This document shows positions 39,101 through 51,938 of a stretch of DNA of 64,000 bases, in pieces. The notes beneath the pieces were generated by a model that was not told the DNA's origin, ran no database searches, and worked only from the letters and a program-made list of their open reading frames with translations. The position numbers and the translations under genes were made by a program. The stretch is taken from contig OU744731.1 in NCBI GenBank assembly GCA_916613615.1, positions 15,878,726 through 15,942,725 of the forward strand, read 5' to 3'. Each line of letters begins with the position of its first letter. Position 1 is the first letter of the stretch. The stretch comes from Steromphala cineraria. Its lineage: Eukaryota; Mollusca; Gastropoda; Trochida; Trochidae.

Positions 39101-42100
39101 AGAAGACTAACCGTTTGAGATAACTGTCAAACAGAAGAACAAACGGAATGACCGCTATATACCAAGGCTTACTTAATAGTGAGGGGATAATAAATAACAC
39201 AGGTTCATTTCAATAACCTTTTATTCATTGTAATTGCACTGTAATCATTATAATTGCATTGTTTTCTAACATAATTATATCCATGTATCAATTCATTATT
39301 CTTTTACATCAAGGTCAACTTGAGAAATGATCGAAAACAGAGTAAAAATATTTGGAATACTGATAAGTGCACCCCTATTCTCTATAGTTTTAACTAGAGA
39401 CTTTGAAGTCTTGTATTACCTTCCCACAAGATCCTTTATCTTGACACCATCATCTTCTGATAGCGTGGGGTCATCTGCTCCGTACAGTGTGCGCACAATA
39501 CTCCGCAAGTCTGTCCAGCACTTCATTAGTTCCTGTGTCTCCCGCTCGTGTTCAGCCTCAATTTGCCTGCAAACAACAGATGCATTCAGTCAAAGGAGCC
39601 AATACTGGATGAACACTTTGTAACATAACATGCATGCAGACGGTTTCTTTACATATTAATGGATATTTTAAAATGTCCAATCTCAAGAAATATGCATTTT
39701 CCCATCTGAAGAAACAACGTCCAACACCAAAAATTTAAAACTACCTTATAATATCATATGAAATCAATTTGACATGACAGACATTCTTTGGGTGACTACT
39801 TATTCTGGTGAAAACAAACGTAGCTATTTCATGAAGTTGAATAATGTTTGTCTTTTAACTTTCCTTGCCATAAAAGGAAGGTAAACACAATTTCAGCCCT
39901 TTTCCAAAACATGAACACAATAGGAGGTGGGAGTGAAAATCTAGACAAAACATGTCAAAACCAATTAGCCAATAAATACAATAATAAAACTTTCTGGCAC
40001 AATCCCCCTCAACGCATGCTGATGTACAATAAAGCAAACCATGCAAGCTTGAGGAAAGACCAAGAATGAACTTAACCAGTCCTGATACCTCCTTTCTGTA
40101 CAGGCTTCGCATGTGCACAGAGTGCCGTTTGGTGTTGTGGGCTCAGAGTTGCCCCCCAGATTTACATCCGGGAGGAACGGCAGGCCTGTTGGTTCTAGGT
40201 GAAGCTCCTGGTCCTGAAACAGCAGCGTAAATAACATAACCAGTAAACTACTGATTGAGTACGGTTCAACATGCTGTCAACAGTATTTTAGCTATTTAAC
40301 ATAGTAAAAGGATCATAGTGAAATGGGATACAAAACTTGAGTGACCAGACTGAAACGTGGGAAATTAGAAAGATCCTACTCAAATTTGTATCTGTTGACC
40401 TGTGCTTTGGTGTCCATACCAAGAACATGTGCCAACTTGCATTAAAATGACTTTGAAAACATTTGAAAAGTTGATATTTATATAGAATGCAATTGAAACA
40501 ATTTTCTTACTGCACAGTGATGACCAAGTACATCTACACTCAACAAAACTAATTTAACTATTACACTTTTGATTGAAGAAACATAAACGTACCAGACTGA
40601 TGTCTCCAGATTTCTTCTCCATCTCACTATCAGCAGCCCTCCGACAAGACGGACAAACCCATAATGGAAGCTGCAACATTTCAAACAATGCACAATAAAT
40701 ACTCAACATTTTTCTCCTATTGAAATAGTAAGTGAATGTTAGACATTCAACACTTATCAAAACAAGAAATCTCAGAGCATAATATTTTTTCAAAATCAAG
40801 TTGAAATTAAAGACATAAAGATGAATTAACTCTAGTAGTAGAAATTAGTGCCATTTAGATAGTGAACAAAGGTAACAATGTTAAAACTCTAATAGGATGA
40901 GAAATATAAACAACTCATGGGCAGCCGAAATTACTTAAATCAGCTTATCTATAAACTTTATTTCACATAACCACTATTATCATTCCATTGATTTCACTCT
41001 TTTGATTGGATATCTTATATTTCAAAATTTCTGTATACATTTCTAGTTACCTGTGTGAAAGCATTTACATCAGAATTCTTCTGGGCATCACCATCCATAT
41101 CTACAATAAATAAAACAAATCAGAGAAGGCAAACATTTACAGAATATATTTGAGGTCAATGTTGATAAGGTGAAGGGAGGTAACTCATGTCACATGTATT
41201 GCAACAGTTACTGTGCTTATATCAACTTGATGTGCATATTTTTTTTAAATCAAAGTCCCTTTGATCATTCTAAAAAATCCATTTCATAAACATAATCACA
41301 ATGCAAACCGTTGACTCCATGCCTTTTTTTACTTTGTATTAGAAAATGTGGATTGACTGATCAATTCAAGTTGTAGTTTGGCACATGGGCAATATCTGAG
41401 CAATAAGTTACATGCTTACATTGATTTAACACTAGAACAAAAACCTGCATGCATTTGTCCATTGCCAATCCCAGAACGTACAATACTTTCTGCAAGTCTG
41501 ATAACTTAAACAGTATGAGATCAACTAAATCAAGCTAAGCGAAAAGTGAGTAGTTCAATGTCTACTAAAATATTTCAGTCATTAGTTGTGGCAAAGGAAT
41601 GGAAAGTGTAGATAAACTGACTACATGAACTCACCAGCCAAGAGTTTCTCAGCTTGAGGTGGGTCCTGGCGCTCACAGCCACATAGAAGACACCGCTCTC
41701 GGTCGAGGTATGGGTTTGGGCCTCGTGGAAAGGATGAGAGAGGCAAGTTGGAATCATCACTGGCATCCATCAGCTTCTCCAGCTTCTGAACAAATAACCC
41801 ATATTAACTGCTTATTACAGGACACCTCGGTCAAGTTACATTTTGCTAGGCAGGCAAAACTTTCTTTGTGGTATAAAATGATATCTGCCATCTACATTTA
41901 GGAGTGAGCCTATGCAATTTACAAATCTAAGCCTCTCACAGAGATATAATTATGTATGCCCTGACGTAGAAAACAAGAGTTTTTGAGTTACAATTGTATT
42001 TAAGTACAATGTCAAACAGTTTGAGTCACAAGTGACGCAATATTAATACTAGCACTGTTACAATTAAAATTACAACTGCTACAAATTATAATCCTCACTA

Positions 42101-45048
42101 GTCAAAGAGTCTGTACACAAGGTTTCAACTTTCTAGGCCTTTTGCTTCTGGAGAAAAGGTTGAAAAGGCGTGGCCCCTGTGGCGGAGGCCACATGGCCAC
42201 GAAAGCTATAAATTATAATCCTCACTAGTCAAAGAGTCTGTACACAAAGTTTCAGCTTTCTTGACTTTATGATACTGGAGAAGAAGATTAAAATGCACAA
42301 AGTTTAAGGAGAGACGGATGGACGCCGGACACCATGCCTTCCATAAGCTCATCAGGCCTTTCAGGTCAGATGAGCTAAAAGGTGGACATTAGCTTGTTTT
42401 GACTCTGTTGCAAATTAAATGTTTTGCTCTGTTATGCATTCTCACATTTGGTACTTTCGGTAATGCAATTGTACCAAAATCTTCATTGCAATAATTACAA
42501 GCAGCCGCAATATTTTAAGTGAAATACTCTTGAAAACTGTGATTAAGCCCACATCACCTAATCTTTTCCCATTTACCTTTTCGCTTAACCTTGTCCTTAT
42601 TATGACATGACCTTATATCTCCAATAACACACCACTTTCAATTTTTTTTTTTTTTGTGACAAACTAAGGGCTTAAAAGAGGAGAAACACAGAAAATAATA
42701 CAGATGGCCTAACCAGAAGTGCTTGATCTGTTTCATCCACGAAAAGACTCCTTGAAATAAAAATGCTGTAATTCTTGCTAAACTTTCATTAATTATACAT
42801 GTAATTTTTTAATCCAAATATTTCACCTGAACTGGTAAGCATATACTGCAAAAAATTGTGTTTACAATAAAGAACTTTTTATCAATCAAATCTTGCTGTT
42901 TCTATGTTTACAAGTATGTCAAATCTAGATGCCTTTTAAATATATTTTTTTTATCATTTTCTCAAAACCTTTTATTATTACTTTATTGGGGGTGCAACCA
43001 TGAAGGTAGGTCACGATACGATACGTATCTCGATACTGCTGCCACGATACGATACGTATTACGATACACAAAGTAAGAAAAAAGTTTAATTGAAGACGAT
43101 TAAAGAAAACTTTTAGCAAAATATTTTTATTGAACTTCATCAACTAAAGTAAATCAGTGATTTGAACAGTTGTCAGATTATGGAATTGTGTAAATTTTAA
43201 TTGTGGCACTTTCATGGAGTTTCTAAAAATGTGTTTACCGGTAATACAACATCACATTCACATTACCATTTATTTTATTTTTTTAAATATTATTCAGTTT
43301 CAATTATTGCTTCATGCACTATAATTCTGCTACAGTGTTGTTGAATGTTAAAATTGAATCATTTTTCAAATTCCTGTGTTGTTGGAAATCAGAAGAATGC
43401 CCAGTAAATAAATGTATTAAAATGCAAAACAATTTCGTATCGTAGCGATTCACTGGCAAAAATGTATCATGTATTGTATCGTATACCACAAATCGTGATG
43501 CACCGGAATATCGGAGTATCGTTACACCCTTATTTATTATATTAATTCAGTAACTTGTCTACATTTTGTAAACCATAGTTTATTGAATTTTAGATGGTTG
43601 AATTTAAAAGAAAACAATTCAATTGTACCTTGTATCTAATAAACATCAAAATTATCTAGACTATTTGCAACATCATCAAGTGTGATCAATACCAACCAAT
43701 AGCAACCATGATTACATTCAGGTAATGTAAATATTAAGATGTTAAAGATATCGTGATGTTTTTAAAATATTTCAATGAAGCAATAATATCTCTAAAAGTA
43801 AGTTACTATGTGTTAGTGCCCTCACACTTACAAGTATAGTCAGTATACGGTACCCATTGGAAAATCATGCAAAGAAAGTGTCTTTCCTTTTGCCCTTTAT
43901 TGACAGTTTTGAAACTATTTACTAGTCAATGGTGATCTAATTTTGTTTTTTCCATTGCAAAATAGGTCCAACATTGATAAAATGTAATTGCACAACAATA
44001 AAAAACATCCCCCTAAATCAAAACAATTTCTACCTAAATAGTCCACCTCTTGGTTGATGCACTAATGAGCACGCCAAGCCTCCTCCCCCTCTAGTATTAT
44101 CTCATTAGTTACTGTCATGACATAATCATAATATTATATTACTATCATACTAGACAACAATGCAGTTCAATATTCTAGTTTCATGGAGTACAATAATTTT
44201 GACAGTATTCTTTTGCAGAGTTTTGGATAGAATGCACTTTACTGGGTGCGAGTCTATTTCATGTATCTTTTTTAAGCCTTGGATTCACGTTAGACTGTCT
44301 TTTTTAGATAATTGTAGACTATCTTTTTAAACACTTGGATCCATGTCAACAATCTTTTCGGGTTAGTTTGTCTAGTGTTAGGGTTGTTATCCTATTGTAG
44401 TTAAAATTACTAGCACCCTGTAAAGTGCAGTGTTCCGACAGTTTGTACTGAAGTTATATAGATCATAATTCCTTAGTAAATATTGTCAGATTCTAATCAA
44501 CAGAACACCTGGGATGTGTCTGAAGCAATGTCTTTTCTAATAATATATTTTGGGTAGAAAACCTAATGTCAGCTTTGTAAAATTTGCAAACTTAGCTAAA
44601 GAATGTCAGGTCAGTTGGCAACTGAAGCATGTCTTGTACGGTTTAAGTTCCAGGTTTCTGCCTTTCCAAACTATAAGAGTCTTAATTGTTCCTACATAGC
44701 CTTTCAATAAATGTGATTGGACAATTACATAACATTTTGTGTCGATTGCATATTAAACATGCATCGATTCTAAATATTTTAATCGTCTCAAAGAGAGCAT
44801 GGTTGTCAAACATCGATATTTCCAAATAAGGACAAGGATATCTAACTGAACAAAGCACAATAGTTAAATGTGAAGGAACAGAAGCAAATCACTATCTTTA
44901 CCTCAACTTCCCCATTATCACTTTGACAAAAATGTTGTGAACCTTGTGGGGTGTTATTTGAGACGTTCGAACTTGCAACATTGGACTTGGTGACAGTATT
45001 TGTCTTGTTTTTCTTTCGTCTCGCTTTTTTGTTATCCACGGCACTCAT
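27069..45048 (-). CDS. FAM193: FAM193 family protein (FAM193A/B-like), complete, 20 coding exons
   Basis: Exons in transcript order: 45048-44902, 41785-41635, 41100-41051, 40670-40593, 40213-40089, 39566-39420, 38758-38548, 37976-37855, 37216-37069, 36638-36520, 36067-35972, 35463-35242, 32921-32594, 32402-31191, 30727-30656, 30098-29901, 29413-28328, 28109-28049, 27728-27644 and 27174-27069. All junctions are GT-AG and in phase; they total 4,764 nt (1,587 residues plus stop). The start MSAVDNKKARRKKNK was preferred over an in-frame upstream ATG at 45090 because it opens a basic N-terminus. Landmarks: CLLCGCE (81-87), LPLWVCPSCRR (117-127), CxCxxC motifs (175, 456, 466, 634, 656, 1040), an acidic run (about 555-600), NYAEMRERLRRRL near 1061, a coiled coil from 1143, and the family C-terminal domain (VFLPRSESDLE through RFCFDS). 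Human FAM193A has been reported to promote p53 activity; biochemistry is unclear. A nuclear role is inferred. Confidence 0.95.
31191..32402 (-). CDS. FAM193: FAM193 large central exon, 404 residues
   Basis: It encodes residues 649-1052. It opens with CQCHVC and closes with CDCCYC, bracketing a His/Pro/Ser/Thr-rich disordered region. Inside is a more ordered-looking patch (DFDNPENIQEHLYHAYGDW). It is phase 0 at both ends, so it could be skipped without a frameshift. Confidence 0.92.
32594..32921 (-). CDS. FAM193: FAM193 acidic exon
   Basis: Residues 539-648. A run dominated by Glu and Asp (about 555-600) is coded by an imperfect GAT/GAA/GAG trinucleotide repeat. Then come Ser/Gly-rich sequence, EWVETEARKLMKT and CDCHHC. 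Acidic runs of this kind often contact histones or basic proteins (inference). The opposite strand carries a false hydrophobic ORF. Confidence 0.92.
33609..35158 (+). mobile_element. 1.5-kb non-autonomous element with 146-bp tandem core
   Basis: Located in the FAM193 intron between 32921 and 35242. The left end carries GCTCTGTAGCTCATCAGG and the right end CCTGATGAGCTAAAA, giving short terminal inverted repeats around TAGCTCATCAGG. Between about 33885 and 35040 a unit of about 146 bp repeats seven to eight times. Each unit contains GTGACCCCTGTGACCCTATT, TTAGAATCCCCATTG and GAACTGGAGAAGAAGATGAA. A CGGACGGACG-rich segment precedes the right end. No ORF. The layout recalls tandem-core elements described in bivalves (for example the pearl family); family identity is inferred. 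Confidence 0.75.
37474..37488. repeat. Poly-C run in FAM193 intron
   Basis: About 15 consecutive C residues lie between the exons at 37216 and 37855. Likely length-polymorphic and prone to sequencing error. Confidence 0.6.
42058..42380 (+). repeat. TAGCTCATCAGG-family repeat, partial copy
   Basis: Two internal units share AATTATAATCCTCACTAGTC and AAAGAGTCTGTACACAA. They are followed by GACGGATGGACGCCGGAC and the end CAGATGAGCTAAAA. It lies in FAM193 intron 1 and belongs to the same family as 33609-35158, with a diverged core unit. Confidence 0.7.
42989..43533. mobile_element. MITE with GGGTG(C/T)AAC ends and ATACGATACG-rich termini
   Basis: The left end (GGGGGTGCAACCATG, then CACGATACGATACGTAT) and the right end (CGGAGTATCGTTACACCC) are inverted in character. 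Both flanks are dense in GTATCG/CGATAC words. The 300-bp centre is AT-rich and non-coding. GGGGTG(C/T)AACGATAC-type ends are typical of hAT-like non-autonomous elements (recollection). No clean 8-bp target duplication was visible. Confidence 0.55.
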
Positions 45049-45300
45049 TTTCGATTGTAGATAGTCTGAATTGATTCCAGCGTAGACCAAATTCCTGCGT
45101 CGTGCAGAAAACCAACGCTATTAAGTTATTAAAACGGTAGCTGTCAATCCAGAAATTGCCATCCCTAATAAATATGGCGGACACTTGCCTTGTAATACCC
45201 ACAATGCCCTGTTGGTAAGGCACTTGGCAAAGGGAGGTAATCTGAAATGTTCTCACCAAAAAAGGGAGCTCTAATGTAAGTTCGAACCTTGGTGTTGACC
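45049..45300 (-). promoter_or_regulatory. FAM193 promoter/5' UTR region with YY1-like site
   Basis: The stretch upstream of the FAM193 ATG is CpG-enriched compared with its surroundings. It contains CCGCCATATT on the minus strand (45171-45180), matching the core of the YY1 site that often sits just downstream of housekeeping transcription starts. No TATA box is evident. The transcription start is inferred to lie near 45170-45200. Confidence 0.4.
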
Positions 45301-45939
45301 TAGGAATACCGTATATATTTTGATATTTTATAACTTTTGCAGGCTTATTCATTCCCAAAATTATTTTATTAACTGTAAAATGGTAATGTAGAAAAATTAA
45401 AATGAAAGAATACCTTCATGTACAACTGATAAGGTGTAAATTTATATCTTTCAGATTTCATTGAAGTCTATCCGATGAAATTAGGATTTGGCATGTAAAA
45501 CTTGTATTTTTCTGTATGTAAATCTATTAATGTTTTCGAACATTGTGGGTTTCTTTATATATGCAAATGAAATCTTATGCAAGGAGCTTCAAGCAAATGC
45601 CTTAAAAATTTCAATCCTGTCATCTAGTTGATGCTGCAATTGACTGGTTATAAATATTGGAGCAAATAATTTGGGATATATTTCAAAAAGATAATTTATG
45701 AATAATGGTATATTTATTCAATGACCACCTGATGGTATATGAATTTGGATATTTACCAGTGTTTAAACTAGAAAGTGTTTTTACCCGTAAAAACAGATGT
45801 CTCCCCCTTCCTCAAATGCTCCAAACCTCTAAACAATACTATCATAAAGCACCATTAATGTTCTCTGTATAATTCAACTTGAATAAATAACCTATCAACT
45901 TCACAATTGTAGCAAACAAAATATTCAAAATTCTAAATG

Positions 45940-46210
45940 ATTTTATGCTGAAACCCTTGAAAAAGAAAAAAAAGTCCAAATTGTTGCCATGGAAATAAAA
46001 AAATAAATTTTTTCAAGAAATCTATAACCTCCAAAAGGCACATCTACATGATATGGAGAGACAGTATACCAAGTTTGGTGATGATCGGTCACATAGTTTT
46101 AGAGAGATGCTCCAGAAACGAAATGGGAACGCTGACGCCGACGCCAACGCTGTCGGGAACGCAGCTAAAACCAATACGGTATGTCTCTCGACCCTTCAGG
46201 GGGGAGACAT
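45940..46210 (+). repeat. Likely dispersed repeat with GACGCCGACGCC tract
   Basis: Composition changes abruptly: a CCAAGTTTGGTGATGATCGG segment, then GAACGCTGACGCCGACGCC and AACGCTGTCGGGAACGCAGC. It directly abuts the 142-bp repeat at 46211. No second copy is present in the window, so the repeat status is inferred from style. Confidence 0.4.
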
Positions 46211-46352
46211 ATATATAGCCCGTCTGCCAGTCCTTGACTGGCTATTTTTTGCCAGGACTGGTAATATTTCAAGATTTTCTTTATTTTCCCCTAAGGAGTT
46301 GACCAATTCATTTTCAGGACAGGCAAGGTTTCCAATCTATTTTATACACTGT
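46211..46352 (+). repeat. 142-bp dispersed repeat, copy 2
   Basis: Reverse complement of 9826-9967. It includes CCAGTCCTTGACTGGCT and CTTTATTTTCCCCTAAG. Intergenic between FAM193 and RNF4. Confidence 0.8.
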
Positions 46353-46460
46353 ATTTACAGAAAAATGGATGGACTTACAGGCCTTATGAGCTTATGAGAG
46401 CAAAGTTTACACACAAAAAGTTAACAAAGTCTATTGTATTAAAGGCCTCCATGATGTAGG

Positions 46461-46530
46461 GGTTAGTGTAGTGGTGAAATGGTTAGCATGCTGGTCTCTC
46501 ATGCCCGAGACCTGGGTTCGAATACCGGTT
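46461..46530 (+). mobile_element. tRNA-derived SINE head with A and B boxes
   Basis: The sequence is tRNA-like: TAGTGTAGTGGTGAAATGG resembles the A box/D-arm and GGTTCGAATAC (46515-46525) is a near-consensus RNA polymerase III B box with tRNA-like spacing. It does not fold as a complete tRNA and continues into unrelated sequence, so it is a SINE head rather than a functional tRNA. A related head is split at 16087-16247. Confidence 0.6.
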
Positions 46531-47005
46531 GAGACGCCAAAAATTTGGGCAAGGTACTTCATTAATATTGCACTCAGTCAAACAAGCTGTTAAAATGGGT
46601 ACCTGAAAACTATTGATTTTGAAATCCTTTTGGTCTATATTCATGAGATCGATTTGTCCTACTACCGGTATTATGGTATGAAATGTCACAGATCTGAATG
46701 GAACTCTTTAGAGTAAAACAAAAACTACAACGGTAATCATAGAAGGGATCATATTATCTATATGATGCCTTAGGGGCAAGTTGTCATGAATATGTGAATC
46801 CATGATAATAATGTCATATTTCATCTGTGACGTTGTTCTCTAAATGCAGTAGGTAGCCAGCCTATGTTGATAACACTTTGTACATATTTTCCTCATTTTC
46901 ATGACTTCAGTACATGTCTATGTTTACGACACCTATCCAGGTCTACAGTTTGTCCCTTGCTGTTGCTTGAGAAATACTATACAATTATGGACTGGTGATG
47001 AGGTT

Positions 47006-47101
47006 AATACCTATTTTTATAGACCTGAGGGAAAAAATATTGACCGAGGACAAAGTCCGAGGTCGATATTGTTTTCCTCGAGTCTATGAAAACAGGTATT
47101 G
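47006..47101. mobile_element. 96-bp palindromic element
   Basis: Arms of about 42 bp are inverted copies: AATACCTATTTTTATAGACC on the left pairs with a right arm ending TCTATGAAAACAGGTATT. The centre is CCGAGGACAAAGTCCGAGG. Intergenic, no ORF. Confidence 0.75.
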
Positions 47102-48910
47102 GGCTAAATTTTTTACAAGGACAGGTAAATAACGTCATGATAACAATAGCATGATGTCATAAAACATCAGTTTGACGTCTTCGACTCTATTTTTAGTAAC
47201 TCAAGTCAATATCAATTTTGGTCGGACTCGAGGTCATGGGGTCAAGTCAATATCCCTTTTTGTCAACTGTCACATGACCATTTCTTGACAATCGGATTGC
47301 CGGAAAATTACACTTGAGAACAATTCTTTATTTTCAAGTACTGTGGTAAACACAATATGACAGAGACTTTATGATATCCTGTATATATATATACAGTATA
47401 TACCATTTCTTACATTATCCACTGAACAAGAGGGCTTCGTTCGCCCAGATATTACCCGTGGAGGTGGGCCTCGTCAACGCTTAGAAAGCCCTCCTAGCCA
47501 GTCATTATCTTGGCTTACTAAGCCCTCTCATCCCAATTCCTCCTTTCAAATATCCATAAATGTAAATGAGAATACAGATGATCACATTGATCAGTGTGAT
47601 GTTCATCCATTGGTTACACCATGGACCAAACTATATTAAAAAACAGACATCAATAAGATTTTACTTTTTATTTTCATAAATCTTAAAGGGCATTCACATG
47701 TTATTAGAACAATTATATTCACGAGACATTCAAATGAACATATAAGAAAAATTTAATCTGATTTTAGCCACTAACTCCAGTGTTATTGTAAATCCTTTTA
47801 CATCAAACATTTTTATCAAGCACTACATCAAATATCACATAATGAAATAATTTCACTTTCAAATCCCAGCTTTGATAATCACAATGCATCATGAGAATAT
47901 AATTAGACTGAAGATCATAAGGGGAAAACTTTGACAAATCATTTTTAGTTTCTTATATATTTTGTTGTTGTTAATATCTGTACTTAAAGTATAACTTAGT
48001 TATTGACTATCTTGACATTTAAGACATATTTCCCAGATTGTGAAACATTAGCCAGGGAGAATGGGTTATCAGTAGTTTATGAGTTATATTCATTATGCTT
48101 TGATTGGTAGTTTGGGCTTTTGTGGTATTATACACAATGTGAAATTCTGCAAAGGAACTTTATTGATTTTAATATCAAAAACATTTTGTTGATAAATTCA
48201 TCTGTCATTTCATTGTACCCAAAGATGACGATATTAATGAAGCTACGGAACAGTTGTTTCAATTTATCACTGAAAAGGTTATCGATTAAAAAGTTTGATA
48301 CATGTACATGTTTATGAATCATATATACAAATGTGGTGAACTGAATACGATACAAGTACGGATTAATCAAAAAATTGTTACAAACTATTTCGAGCTATTT
48401 GTATATTACTCCACCATCATTATTTGATTTGTGGAATTGGCATGATTTGGAAGCATTTTCATTCCTGATAATTTGAAGATAATTTGTGAGAAATTGTTGA
48501 CGAGTAGCTAAATTGTTGAAAATCTATGAAACTTATTCAGCACTTTTAAACATATTGCTAAAACAGTATCTGATCTATCCAAAATAATGGAAACTTACTA
48601 CTACCGTAAATTAACTTTGTATTAACATAGTAAATGATGTCCAAAAATGCTAAATAGAAATTTTATTACATTTACCATCCATAACTTTGTTTTAAAATAA
48701 CGACCTGATGATTACCGTAATAGAAAATTCAAAAACCATTTCTGTGATTTACTAGATAAATGAAACTACATACATACACATTTTTTTTAATAAGGTAACA
48801 TAAATACACAGAACTTTAGATTATTCTGTATCATTTCATGTCAAAGTATATTTAATTGAAAATATTTTTGTCAACAAAGAAATTCCAACAAAACACTAAT
48901 TGTCTTATGA

Positions 48911-49161
48911 CAGTCTAAGTAAACGTACCCTCAATATTATCTGTTTCACTCCTATACTGAGTCTAAAAAGGTCTAGTAGAGGGTCACGTCAGTCCACCTT
49001 TTGCGACCTATGACTCTCCAACGTTATACATGCGAAGGCAGACTATTGTGGCTTGGTAGGCTGAGTTCTGATTTGTCAATTTGACGCGACCTCTACTAGG
49101 CCTTTTTAGACTCAGTATAGGAGTGAAACGGATAATATTGAGGCTAGGTTTACTTAGACTG
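48911..49161. mobile_element. MITE with long inverted ends and perfect 9-bp target duplication
   Basis: The 251-bp element starts CAGTCTAAGTAAAC and ends GTTTACTTAGACTG. Inverted similarity extends about 70 bp (CTCAATATTATC(T/C)GTTTCAC). It is flanked by perfect GTCTTATGA copies at 48902-48910 and 49162-49170. A second, diverged copy in opposite internal orientation is at 54583-54812. No ORF. A 9-bp duplication with CAGT...ACTG ends does not fit Tc1/mariner (TA) or hAT (8 bp) and is compatible with a MULE-type element (inference). Confidence 0.88.
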
Positions 49162-49170
49162 GTCTTATGA

Positions 49171-51788
49171 ATATGCATAGCATACAAAGTTCTTCTGTAG
49201 GATCTTTGTTATGTACAACAGACAAAAACCAAAGTAGTACATGTTCATCCACTTCTTTAAAGATGTGAAAATGTAAAAGTATTTGTTATATATTCTACCA
49301 AACATTTGCTTCATTTCAAACAAAATTAGAAATTTATTTGATGAAAACACAGAAAATATTCATAAATGGTAAAGTGAAAATTGACTATGCCCCAATAAAT
49401 CAATGTATCATAATATTTCTATAACTGATGTTTTATACTAATCTGATGTTACAAACAGTAACATAACTAAAATTTTCATTGACTTGTTTGATATTTATAA
49501 ATTCAATAAATTTAAATATAGAGAAGTTGTTACTATTCAATTAAGTAATTGGACCGGCAAGCCTTTAACAGAACTTGATAAAAATCCTTCCAAAGAAATT
49601 TGGCTTGCAATTCTCTCATACATTTTTCATATCAAAACCAGGTGGAAAGGCTGCATTTACACTTCAGGACAATATGAAACCTTTTTGTCAATAATCTTAC
49701 ATTCACCTGGTCTTGATTAAAGCAAGCCTGAATTGATGATTATTTGCGAATAGGATATATTGACAAAGTTTCTGTGTCGTCAGTGAGGAGTTCGGAAAAA
49801 TTAAACTTGGTGAACATTGCCGCAGGGTAAAGCATGTGCAAGGTACAGTTTACAAACATGAAAGATCATGGTAAAATGAATTGAGCTGCAGAATTCATTA
49901 GTGAATTTTTTTCCAGAATTCATTAGTGAAATCTTTAACTCAAAGTATATTCATGTTCTGCGATGATTTTTTGTTTCCTGTGTAAATAGGTTGTTAAACA
50001 CAGCTTGGACAATACTTATGCCATTCATGCTATACTTCTTTAGTATCTACTTGAAATAGCATTGTCCAAAACTTCAGTAGTGTCCGAGTTATTTTTTTTT
50101 ACTTGTTTGAAGGGCATTTTAGAAGTTGTGATGATGAAGAAGATAAAGGCAATATTATGGATATACAACTTCTTTATTCAGGTTTGAGACGTTTCGACAT
50201 AGATACTAATGTCGTTCTCAAGCAAGTAACTTATCCACTTATGTTCATGAATTCCAGGGAAAGAGATACCTTTGGTATTCTTTTATGAATGTTAAAGCAC
50301 TTCAGTGTCAAACTGTGTTCAGTGGAATGTAGTTTTTATCACCTTCACAGAAATCACAAAATTTTAGTTATATTAGGTTAAAAGTATTGCAGAAGTTCAT
50401 TTACTATTGATTGATTTACATTGATATAGATTGTTAAATCATGAAAACTTTCCCATGAGAAGTGTTCAATGTTAAACAAGAACCTTTAATATAGCTTATA
50501 TTTATATTTTCTTAATGAGAGCTCATGTTACAGAAGAAACCAAAAGGCAATTCCACTAGATTTCACAGATAATTTGGTGGTCTCTAACAAATTTCACAAA
50601 CCTTGCAAATTTTCCACATATTATGAAAGACATTTCACAACAGCATATTGAGAAAACACAAACATTGTATTGCTCATAAAATCATCATAGTTATCACACT
50701 CATACTCATATATTCATTCAACTTTAAACATTACATAGTAATTCTCAAGTATCAACACCTTCATTTTTTTCCTCAAATATCAGTACTTTTAACTATTGTT
50801 ATAATAAGTTGAAAGTGTCCATCCATACTTTGTTGCATTTATTGGATTTGATATGGTTTCTTATCTCCAGTATGTAAAGATGTTCAGTTCAAAAATTATG
50901 CTTATAAACAAACAGGAGTTGCATGATACATTGAAACCATTTGCTTTTGTTTATTGGAATAAGAATTAACTACTGAGTGATGATACATTACCAAGTTCAG
51001 AATTTGTTATTAAGATTTTCTTCAACACTAAAACATGAATGTGGAAAGATATTGAGACAAAGTTACAAAAACCATGGTGCATATAAAGGATGGGGAGATG
51101 ATGATAATTGTATTTTCTTTGCTCGCTCTTTCATTCATAGTATGAAAAACGATGTTTTTAATGTTAATATTATTTAAATTCATTTTAATTCAATTAAAAG
51201 ATTAATTTAATCAGAATACTCAAACCAATTGTAACCGTTCTCATCCCTTAGAGTCTCCTCAATCAACTTACAGGTAATTCAAATCATATATGTTACTAAT
51301 AAGCACTATTCCACTTTTCAAAAAAACTCCCTTAAGGTGAAGTTTGCACATTTACCATTCCAATCATGCAATAAATTAAAAGATATTATCTTATATCTCT
51401 GATTTATGCTCTTTAATAGGGAACTCTTCAAAATGGTTACTCTGACTGATGAAATGATAAATTTGAAACATTGTCCCAAATTGTACAATTGATTGCAATT
51501 ATCAGGATTCTGAATGCAGGATTCTGATATTATAGCTCACAAACATCTCCACTTGTAAAACGTGACAAATGACTCAAGTAACCTTTGTGGGGGTGAATTG
51601 CTTGAGAACTGTTATATCCATTCCAAGTCTAAATATCGGCACAGACACAACTCCATTATACAGAGAGAAGAGACAAACACAGCATCTCTATTGCTTCATA
51701 CTATACATCAGCACAGACAAAACTTCATGAAAATAAAGGGAACAACATTGCATCTCTCATAGCACAATGTCAGATTATCACAAGGTAT
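49171..51788. other. Intergenic/3' flank of RNF4
   Basis: AT-rich, with no recognisable coding. A dispersed repeat lies at about 50096-50240. The RNF4 3' UTR ends somewhere here; the nearest minus-strand AATAAA is at about 50949-50954. Confidence 0.5.
50096..50240 (+). repeat. Dispersed repeat, ACAACTTCTTTATTC family
   Basis: It shares GGCATTTTAGAAGTTG, ACAACTTCTTT(A/G)TTCA and GACGTTTC with 60975-61110, and part of the same text with about 7497-7612. It is inferred to be a fragment of one transposon family; class unknown. Confidence 0.55.
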
Positions 51789-51938
51789 TCAGAAGTACAG
51801 CTGAAGGGTCTGACTCTGTTTAAGGCGTTTGCGACATGTTGGACATGAATGTTGGGCACTGATAGCCTGTTTGATGCACTCGTTACAAAACATGTGGCCA
51901 CAGACTGTTGACCTCACGTGTCGTCCATTTCGACGAAT
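51789..51938 (-). CDS. RNF4: RNF4 last exon: second half of the RING
   Basis: It encodes IRRNGRHVRSTVCGHMFCNE and onward to CPTCRKRLK and the stop. It contributes six of the eight zinc ligands (CxH, CxxC, CxxC). The split after FKQ places the first CPIC pair in the preceding exon (52995-52902). Confidence 0.95.
   Translation of the reverse strand: MRRNGRHVRSTVCGHMFCNECIKQAISAQHSCPTCRKRLKQSQTLQLYF

Noticed and set aside
46461..46530. Functional tRNA gene
   Set aside because: The B box is good, but the acceptor stem does not pair and a related tRNA-like head occurs at 16087-16247. A SINE fits better.
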